A stretch of DNA of 9,040 nt from Chloroflexota bacterium (lineage in GTDB: Bacteria > Chloroflexota > Limnocylindria > Limnocylindrales > CSP1-4): positions 1 to 9,040 of the forward strand of contig JAJYGO010000436.1 of assembly GCA_021785115.1 (NCBI GenBank). Reading direction: 5' to 3'. Position numbers and translations under genes: made by a program. Each line of letters starts with the position of its first letter. The stretch's first letter is position 1. Positions 4,798 to 9,040 of this stretch are shown here, in pieces. The notes beneath the pieces are model-generated. The model searched no databases. It saw only the letters and a list, made by a program, of their open reading frames with translations, and was not told the DNA's origin.

Positions 4798-7211
4798 GCC
4801 GCCTCATCTCGCTCGGTGAAGCGGCGGATCCCGTTCGGGTCGGTGGCAAGGCCGCGGGGCTGGCGCGTCTCATCGCCGCGGGCTTCCGCGTCCCCGACGG
4901 GTTCGTGATCCCGCCAGACGTCGACAGCCGCGAGATGCACGCGCTCCTCGAGGGAGTCCTGGGCGCCGGCCCCTACGCCTTCCGGTCGTCGGCTGCCGCC
5001 GAGGATCTCGAGACGGCGTCGTTCGCGGGCCAGTACGAAACGGTCCTCGGCGTGGTGGGCGCGGATGCCGGCACACGCGCCGTGGAGCGTGTCCGCTTGT
5101 CGGCTCGACAGGCATCGGTCGAGGCGTACCGATCCCGCGCCGCCGCGCCTGCCGGGGGCATGGCCGTCATCGTGCAGCGCCAGATCGATGCCCACGCGTC
5201 TGGCGTCGCGTTCACGCGCAATCCCGTCACGGGGGTCGGCGAGGTCGTGATCGAGGCGGTCGCCGGTCTCGGTGAGGGGCTGATGTCCGGAGCCGTGACG
5301 CCGGAGGAGTGGACCGTGTCGTCCACGCCCGCCCTTCGGTCCCGTCCGGCGGGCCAGGTGCTGGACCCTGACCAGGCCGCCGAGATTGCCGCACTCTCGC
5401 GTCGGGTGGAGGCATCGCTCGGGGGTCCGCAGGATGTCGAGTGGGTGATCGACGGCGATGGAATCTGGCTCCTCCAGGCTCGTCCGATCACCGCGCTGCC
5501 CATTGAGCCATCGGCCCATCCCAACCCCGACACCGCATGGGACCGATCGGACGCATTCTTTCCCGAACCCGTGACCCCGCTCGTCTTCACGGCCTGGCAG
5601 CCGATCCACACGCAGGTGACGAAGCAGGCGATGGAGTTGCTGGGCCTCCCGGGCAATGGCATCGCCCATGGGTACTTCTATGGACGCGTCTACGACCGCG
5701 TCATCCCGCTCGTCGGCGGCGAATCTGACGCCAGGGGGCTCCCTCCCGCTCCGCTCATGAAGCTGCTGCTCCGGATCCACCCCCAGTTCCGGGTCCGCCT
5801 TCGGGCGGCCGCGGCCGCCGCCCGTGACGACCTTCCGATGCGCTTCATCGATGAGTGGGAGGAGCGCGGGCGCGTTCGCATCCGTGCGCGCACTCGGGAA
5901 CTGCGGTCAGTCGATCTTGGCTCACTCACCGACGACGAGCTCGCCGAGCAGCTCCAGGCTGTCCGCTCCCATGCTTACGACTGCGGGCTCGAGCACTTCA
6001 AGCTGGTCTTCGGGGGATGGGTGCTGCTCGGGCAGCTGGGGATGGCCGCCGAACGGCTCACGGGATGGGACCCCAGGCGGGTAATCGACCTGGTGCAGGG
6101 CCACAGCGAGACCACCCGGATGGAGGGCGAGGCGCTCGATGCCGTGGCGGCTGCGGTCGAGCGTGATCCCGCCGCACGAGCATTGGTGGAAGAAGGAGGA
6201 GACCTCCACGGCTATGACGGCCCCGCAGGGGCGGCGCTTCGGGCCTATCTCGACGAGTACGGGCAGCGGGTGCACTATTCGTTCCTTCGGCCGACACGGG
6301 CCGAGGATCCTGGGCGCGTTCTCTCCCTGCTGCGCAGCAGCCTCGGTGGAGCTCCTCGACAGGATCCCAACCTCAAGATCGCGTCGGCGGTCGCCACCGC
6401 CGAGCTCGTCGACCCGGTCGCCCGACCCGCCGACCGAGCGGCGCTCGAAGAGGCCGTGCGTCGCGCCCGGCAGGGAAGGCCGTACGGGGACGAGACCGAG
6501 CGGGACACCCTCGACGGCATCGGGCTCATCCGGCGTGTGGCACTGGAGGCCGGATCCCGGCTCGCCGCGCAGGGCCGACTCCGTCAGCGCGACGACGTCG
6601 TCTATCTCGACATCGATGAGCTCGATCGAGCGCTGCACGGGCGTGCGGTCGATCTTGGGCAGGTCGAGCGGCGAAGGGCAGAACACCGGTGGGCGCTCGC
6701 CAACCCGGCCCCAAGACGGTTGGGTCCCGTGGCGGGCGATCTTCCTCTCCCGAGCCTGTTCCCGGCTTCCGTGCAGCCGATCGTGGGTGCCTTCATGTGG
6801 GCCATCGGGCACCTGTTCTTCACCCCGCCGGTGCCAGTTGACGGTGGTTCGCTGCGAGGTCTCGGCGCGTCGGCCGGGGTCGTCGAAGGCACGGCCAGGG
6901 TCGTGCGAGGCCACTCCGACTTCCATCGCATCCGCCACGGGGATATCGTGGTGTGTCCTTCGACGATGGCTTCGTGGTCGTCGATCTTCGCCGTCATCGG
7001 AGGCCTTGTGACCGAGGTGGGAGGTCCTCTCTCTCATCCCGGGACGCTCGCGCGCGAGTACGGGCTCCCGGCCGTACTCGGCGTGGCGGGCGCCACCTCG
7101 CTGATCGCAGACGGGGATCGCATTCGGATCGACGGCTCGAAGGGCACCGTCATCGCGCTCGACGGAGCGGTCGGAATCGAGGAGCCCACGGCCGCCTCCG
7201 CTCTCCCGTGA
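4794..7211 (+). CDS. ATP-grasp/mobile-histidine phosphotransferase, rifampin phosphotransferase-like
   Basis: The 805-aa product has the PEP-synthase-family ATP-grasp domain first: GGK at 17-19, FRSSAAAEDL at 63-72, GVAFTRNPVTG at 137-147, and DVEWVI...LLQARPIT at 214-233. A central domain opens with WDRSDAFFPEPVTPL (249-263). The C-terminal swivelling domain follows, with catalytic H748 in GGPLSHPGTLARE. In this family ATP phosphorylates the histidine, which passes a phosphate to the substrate. The TIM-barrel domain of true PEP synthase or PPDK is missing, so the architecture is that of rifampin phosphotransferases. The ATP-grasp part is about 235 residues rather than the roughly 320 I recall for those enzymes, with a shortened stretch between GFVIP and FRSSA. 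The substrate is thus open. GTG 4794 has AGGGAG seven bases upstream and overlaps the previous stop. Confidence 0.85.
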   Translation: MSRLISLGEAADPVRVGGKAAGLARLIAAGFRVPDGFVIPPDVDSREMHALLEGVLGAGPYAFRSSAAAEDLETASFAGQYETVLGVVGADAGTRAVERVRLSARQASVEAYRSRAAAPAGGMAVIVQRQIDAHASGVAFTRNPVTGVGEVVIEAVAGLGEGLMSGAVTPEEWTVSSTPALRSRPAGQVLDPDQAAEIAALSRRVEASLGGPQDVEWVIDGDGIWLLQARPITALPIEPSAHPNPDTAWDRSDAFFPEPVTPLVFTAWQPIHTQVTKQAMELLGLPGNGIAHGYFYGRVYDRVIPLVGGESDARGLPPAPLMKLLLRIHPQFRVRLRAAAAAARDDLPMRFIDEWEERGRVRIRARTRELRSVDLGSLTDDELAEQLQAVRSHAYDCGLEHFKLVFGGWVLLGQLGMAAERLTGWDPRRVIDLVQGHSETTRMEGEALDAVAAAVERDPAARALVEEGGDLHGYDGPAGAALRAYLDEYGQRVHYSFLRPTRAEDPGRVLSLLRSSLGGAPRQDPNLKIASAVATAELVDPVARPADRAALEEAVRRARQGRPYGDETERDTLDGIGLIRRVALEAGSRLAAQGRLRQRDDVVYLDIDELDRALHGRAVDLGQVERRRAEHRWALANPAPRRLGPVAGDLPLPSLFPASVQPIVGAFMWAIGHLFFTPPVPVDGGSLRGLGASAGVVEGTARVVRGHSDFHRIRHGDIVVCPSTMASWSSIFAVIGGLVTEVGGPLSHPGTLAREYGLPAVLGVAGATSLIADGDRIRIDGSKGTVIALDGAVGIEEPTAASALP

Positions 7212-7307
7212 TGCGTCACGCTGCCGGCGGCCGAGCGCGGCGCTCTGCACGATCAGTCGCTTGTCCTTCCCTTTGCGAACCTCAAGGACGGCTACGGCCG
7301 GATCTAG
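7212..7307 (+). other. In-frame coding-like extension after the phosphotransferase stop
   Basis: Directly after the TGA at 7209-7211 the same frame stays open for 31 codons to a TAG at 7305-7307. About five sixths of the codons end in G or C. The translation ends DQSLVLPFANLKDGYGRI, which reads like a natural protein C-terminus. There is no ATG, GTG or TTG in this stretch, so it is not an independent gene. It could be the tail of a decayed gene, a former C-terminus cut off by a new stop, or chance. The gap between the convergent genes otherwise shows only a weak GTCCTT/AAGGAC inverted repeat (7263-7268, 7284-7289), not a convincing terminator. Confidence 0.3.
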
Positions 7308-7704
7308 GCGCACGGGATCCGCGGTTCGAAGCTCCCGTAGGGATCCACGGCACAGCCGCTATTCGTCGGCCTGAGCCTTCCCCCGGGGCCGGGCAGCCGC
7401 GGGGCGATGATCCACACGAGCTGCGCCGTAGTCGTCGCGCCCACCTTGGCCCGCGTTTTCGCCAGATGGTGCTTCACGGTCGCGTGAGACAGGCCGAGTC
7501 GGTGGGCGGCGGCCTTCTCGGAGGCTGTCGCCACAACGGCCGCCACGACCAGGACCTCTCGGTCCGATGGCCCCGCACGTCCTGGACGCTTCCGTGGAGC
7601 GAGCGCTCGATGCGATCGAACGCGACGTGAATCGCGACGAACGCTCCACCGTGGTCGGGCCGTCGCGGCCCGCTGGCCAGCATTCCGCAAAAGGGGGTAT
7701 CCAT
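7304..7704 (-). pseudogene. Small LuxR-type HTH regulator, frameshifted near 7572
   Basis: The C-terminal part reads as a LuxR/GerE DNA-binding domain: SDREVLVVAAVVATASEKAAAHRLGLSH in outline, followed by ATVKHHLAKTRAKVG and TTTAQLVWI. It occupies the minus frame ending at 7304. The N-terminal part, beginning MDTPFCGML at ATG 7704 and continuing to VQDVRG, lies in another minus frame. In each frame the coding section has GC-rich third positions, and the opposite sections do not. One missing base in the GGGG run at 7571-7574 (minus strand) would join them into a protein of about 133 aa reading ...VRGPSDREV. The alternative start, TTG 7690 in the HTH frame, gives an arginine-rich, non-coding-looking N-terminus. 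There is no receiver domain, so it is not a classical response regulator. It is either a real pseudogene or a one-base sequence error. It converges on the phosphotransferase. Confidence 0.65.
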
Positions 7705-7712
7705 GTGAGTGC
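7680..7712 (-). repeat. Left copy of an inverted repeat flanking the HTH two-gene unit
   Basis: Read on the minus strand, a 20-bp core (7712 down to 7693) reads GCACTCACAT then GGATACCCCC. It matches the core at 8679-8698 on the plus strand in 19 of 20 positions. Weaker similarity (about 8 of 13 bases) continues to 7680, and there is none on the other side. The ATG of the LuxR-type gene lies inside this copy. Confidence 0.6.
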
Positions 7713-7754
7713 AGTTCCGTTCCGTCCCCTGTGTGGCGAGGCCTGCCGCGAGGC

Positions 7755-7782
7755 TTGACAGTCGCCGGTTGAGCGGTATCCT
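7755..7782 (+). promoter_or_regulatory. Sigma70-type promoter of the HTH two-gene unit
   Basis: A perfect -35 TTGACA (7755-7760) and -10 TATCCT (7777-7782) are separated by 16 bases. This is the only textbook promoter in the window. Transcription would begin near 7789, giving an ordinary leader of about 20 bases that contains a Shine-Dalgarno sequence (GAGGTG, 7799-7804). The other plus-strand promoters here look nearly leaderless. Confidence 0.75.
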
Positions 7783-7797
7783 ATGCAATACCGCTCA
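7770..7797. promoter_or_regulatory. Palindromic operator overlapping the -10 box
   Basis: TGAGCGGTAT (7770-7779) and ATACCGCTCA (7788-7797) are perfect 10-bp inverted arms around the 8-bp spacer CCTATGCA. The palindrome covers the -10 element and the expected transcription start, the usual place for a repressor that shuts off its own promoter. The adjacent HTH protein is the obvious candidate ligand. As RNA it would be only a partial hairpin, because transcription starts inside it, and no T run follows, so a DNA operator is preferred over a terminator. Confidence 0.65.
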
Positions 7798-7810
7798 CGA
7801 GGTGCACTGA

Positions 7811-8077
7811 ATGGCGAAGCTGTACTACACCCCCCGCGAGGCCGCCGAGATCCTCGCCATCAGCGATGACGCGGTCCTGGATCTCATCAACCGGCGGGAC
7901 ATGCCTGGGCTGCGCATTTCGCCGCGAATCACGCGAATCCCCATCGCCGCCTTCGATCGCTGGCGCGAGGGATACCGACCCCGCCGGCGACGCGTCTCCA
8001 TCGCCCCGGCCCGCCGTCGGCTTGAGATCGGCGCCGACGAGCAGCTTCCCGGCGCCCGCGAGATGGTCGCTCGTTGA
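7811..8077 (+). CDS. Excisionase/MerR-type helix-turn-helix DNA-binding protein
   Basis: The 88-aa product opens with an excisionase-family (HTH_17-like) winged helix domain: YYTPREAAEILAISDDAVLDL (5-25) covers the helix-turn-helix, and RRDMPGLRI with ITRIPIAAFDRW (28-51) forms the wing and last helix. A basic stretch follows (RPRRRR at 56-61), then a tail of about 25 residues. The family includes phage excisionases, BldC-like regulators and antitoxins. No integrase is present, so a transcription factor or antitoxin role fits better than excision. Start ATG 7811 has GAGGTG six bases upstream. The palindrome over its promoter suggests autoregulation. Its TGA overlaps the TTG of the next gene (TTGA), so the two proteins are probably made in a fixed ratio. 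Confidence 0.82.
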   Translation: MAKLYYTPREAAEILAISDDAVLDLINRRDMPGLRISPRITRIPIAAFDRWREGYRPRRRRVSIAPARRRLEIGADEQLPGAREMVAR

Positions 8078-8568
8078 TCGCCAGCGCTGAGGCGCTGCTG
8101 ACGTACCTCGCGGATCTAGTCGAGCAGATCGAGCGGCTCGCGGTGACGGTTCTGACACCGAACGACGCCGACGAGATCGAGTTGGGCCGGGAGGACGACG
8201 GCTCGCTCGTCATCGACCTCGAGTGCCGTCCGCCACTCCCGCGGCGATCTGCCGACGTCGAGATCGAGGTCTTCGAGCGCTGGCGCCCGAGCGGGCACGA
8301 TCAGTTCGAGCGAGTCGACTACAAGTTCGAGATTCGCCATCACGAGCTGGGCTATCGACGGGCGTTCCATCGCCACGACGCCGAGCGTTTCCTTCGGGCC
8401 TTCGACGTCGCAACCCACGAGCACTGCGAGGCTGCGCTCGGGTATGCCACCTGCGCCCATTACTTCGGCGACCCTGTGGCAGATGCCAGTGATGGTTTCC
8501 GCCGCGTGTACGAGCTGTGGCTGACGGACGAGAAGCCCGACTGCTCCGCTCTGACCTGTCTCAGTTGA
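8074..8568 (+). CDS. Unrecognised 164-aa His/Cys-rich protein coupled to the HTH gene
   Basis: I cannot assign this to a known family. Residues 1-30 are a predicted amphipathic helix (ALLTYLADLVEQIERL). Residues 44-90 alternate as strands (SLVIDLE, VEIEVFERW, VDYKFEIRHH). The C-terminal half holds a striking cluster of possible metal or catalytic residues: H89 and H90, H99-x-H101-D102 (FHRHD), H115-E116-H117-C118-E119, and C127-x-H129 followed by YFGD. It ends with C157 and C162. It has no signal peptide or membrane segment. TTG 8074 overlaps the HTH stop, has GAGATGG seven bases upstream, and no better start exists. A small HTH protein, an autoregulatory operator and a coupled compact partner form the layout of a toxin-antitoxin or similar two-component module, with this protein as the possible effector. 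Enzyme activity is not shown by the sequence. Confidence 0.75.
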   Translation: MIASAEALLTYLADLVEQIERLAVTVLTPNDADEIELGREDDGSLVIDLECRPPLPRRSADVEIEVFERWRPSGHDQFERVDYKFEIRHHELGYRRAFHRHDAERFLRAFDVATHEHCEAALGYATCAHYFGDPVADASDGFRRVYELWLTDEKPDCSALTCLS

Positions 8569-8592
8569 GTGATCCACTCCGACACCCACGTG

Positions 8593-8609
8593 CCTCGACG
8601 GTCTCGAGG
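8593..8609 (+). terminator. Weak hairpin terminator candidate after the HTH operon
   Basis: CCTCGA (8593-8598) and TCGAGG (8604-8609) form a perfect 6-bp stem with a CGGTC loop, 25 bases after the stop codon. A second imperfect hairpin (GGCTCTCAG with CTGAGCC, 8609-8633) adjoins it. Neither has a T run, so termination is uncertain. No gene is seen between 8569 and 8740. Confidence 0.35.
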
Positions 8610-8678
8610 GCTCTCAGGCGTCCGCTCTGAGCCAACCACGGGCGCGTGGCCCCGGTTCTCATCGGCGCGCGACCACAT

Positions 8679-8711
8679 GCACTCACATCGATACCCCCGA
8701 TTCCGCAATCC
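8679..8711 (+). repeat. Right copy of the flanking inverted repeat
   Basis: The core GCACTCACAT plus CGATACCCCC (8679-8698) is the inverted counterpart of 7693-7712 with one mismatch, and looser similarity continues to about 8711. The mismatch changes the ATG of the left copy to ATC. It ends 12 bases before the -10 box of the last gene, so it may instead be a shared regulatory site or a leftover gene start. Confidence 0.6.
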
Positions 8712-8723
8712 GGTCGACGCGGG

Positions 8724-8729
8724 TACCAT
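8724..8729 (+). promoter_or_regulatory. Candidate -10 box (TACCAT) of the F420-type oxidoreductase
   Basis: TACCAT lies 11 bases before the ATG at 8741, so the 5' leader would be only about four or five bases. A weak TTCCGC sits at the -35 position (8701-8706) with a 17-base spacer. This is the third GTACCAT in the window placed just ahead of a gene. Confidence 0.45.
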
Positions 8730-8740
8730 CGCGGCGAGCC

Positions 8741-9040
8741 ATGCGACCCTCACGTCTGCTCCTCCTCGGCGCCGTCGGCTCGGCGTGCGCCTACGCGCTC
8801 TACCTGCGGAGCGACGCGCACCGCCACGGAAACCGCCTGTTCTATCGCGATGGGCGGCCGAACGCCGCCGGACGCTGGGTCGGACGCGGGTATGCCGTCG
8901 TGCTCGGGCTCGGCCTCGGCCCCTCATGGGCAGTCGCCCTCGAGACGACCGGCCATCGGACCGGTCGCGTCAGCGCCGTACCGCTCGTGATCGGCGAGTA
9001 CCGCGAGCAGCGCTACCTCGTCTCGATGCTGGGCGAGCGC
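8741..9040 (+). CDS. Membrane-anchored deazaflavin (F420)-dependent nitroreductase/quinone reductase family, 3' end outside window
   Basis: The frame is open from ATG 8741 to the last base, giving the first 100 residues of a longer protein. Residues 5-22 are a hydrophobic segment (LLLLGAVGSACAYALYL), probably an N-terminal membrane anchor. The block LETTGHRTGRVSAVPLVI (67-84), then RYLVSMLGE (91-99), is the signature of the Ddn-like split beta-barrel family, whose members use reduced cofactor F420 to reduce quinones or nitro compounds. The start is supported by the TACCAT box just upstream; GCGGCGAG before the ATG is a weak ribosome site. The cofactor-contacting C-terminal part is not in the window, so F420 use is inferred from the family. 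The promoter lies close to the right inverted repeat. Confidence 0.8.
   Translation, partial: MRPSRLLLLGAVGSACAYALYLRSDAHRHGNRLFYRDGRPNAAGRWVGRGYAVVLGLGLGPSWAVALETTGHRTGRVSAVPLVIGEYREQRYLVSMLGER

Noticed and set aside
4794..7211. Phosphoenolpyruvate synthase or pyruvate phosphate dikinase
   Set aside because: The C-terminal PEP/pyruvate barrel domain is absent; the protein ends just after the histidine domain.
7209..7211. TGA recoded as selenocysteine to join the downstream open stretch
   Set aside because: No SECIS-like hairpin is evident after the TGA, and the position is at the natural end of the histidine domain, not at a catalytic site.
4482..7313. Long minus-strand reading frames opposite the phosphotransferase (4482-5780 and 5922-7313)
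   Set aside because: They are the usual open antisense frames of GC-rich DNA. They are rich in Arg, Gly and Asp with no domain motif, while the plus strand shows a complete known architecture.
7304..7690. TTG 7690 as the true start of an unshifted 128-aa LuxR-type protein
   Set aside because: The N-terminal part in that frame is arginine-rich with poor third-position GC. The other frame from ATG 7704 looks coding up to the G run.
4391..8728. GGTACCA at the tRNA 3' end and again at 8722-8728 as attachment-site direct repeats
   Set aside because: The match is only 7 bases, also occurs in the tRNA promoter at 4278, and at 8722 is explained by the TACCAT -10 box.
1..9040. CRISPR array, rRNA, insertion sequence with transposase, integrase
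   Set aside because: No regularly spaced repeats, rRNA-like sequence or transposase/integrase reading frame was seen on either strand.

Overview
The window looks like a bacterial chromosome of very high GC content (most third codon positions are G or C), with GTG and TTG starts, overlapping start/stop codons and a deazaflavin (F420)-type oxidoreductase. This suits Actinomycetota or a GC-rich Chloroflexota lineage. No marker gene settles the phylum.

Left part (1-4440), ordinary-looking chromosome. An adenosine-deaminase-fold protein (8-1063) converges on a SufR-like three-cysteine winged-helix regulator (1073-1792, minus). The regulator diverges from a DUF1015 gene (2000-3316), which overlaps an alpha/beta-hydrolase gene by four bases (3313-4137). 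Next come a tRNA-Glu(CTC) gene with encoded CCA (4321-4397) and a strong intrinsic terminator (4412-4445). Several genes here have a TAnnnT -10 box so close to the start codon that their mRNAs are probably leaderless.

Middle part (4440-7710), accessory-looking. Just after the tRNA is a short ORF resembling only the C-terminal half of a TetR-family regulator. It overlaps by four bases a large ATP-grasp plus mobile-histidine phosphotransferase (4794-7211) with the rifampin-phosphotransferase architecture but a compact ATP-grasp domain. In-frame, coding-like codons continue past its stop. Facing it is a small LuxR-type HTH gene (7304-7704, minus) that reads correctly only if one base is restored in a G run near 7572, so it is frameshifted.

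Right part (7713-9040). A canonical TTGACA/TATCCT promoter, with a perfect 10-bp-arm palindrome over its -10 box, drives a two-gene unit: an 88-aa excisionase/MerR-type HTH protein and a translationally coupled 164-aa His/Cys-rich protein that I do not recognise. The unit is bracketed by a 19/20-identical inverted repeat (7693-7712 and 8679-8698) with weaker similarity beyond it. This module, arranged like a toxin-antitoxin operon but with no proven activity, is the best candidate for something undescribed. The window ends inside a membrane-anchored F420-type nitroreductase/quinone reductase gene (8741 to beyond 9040).
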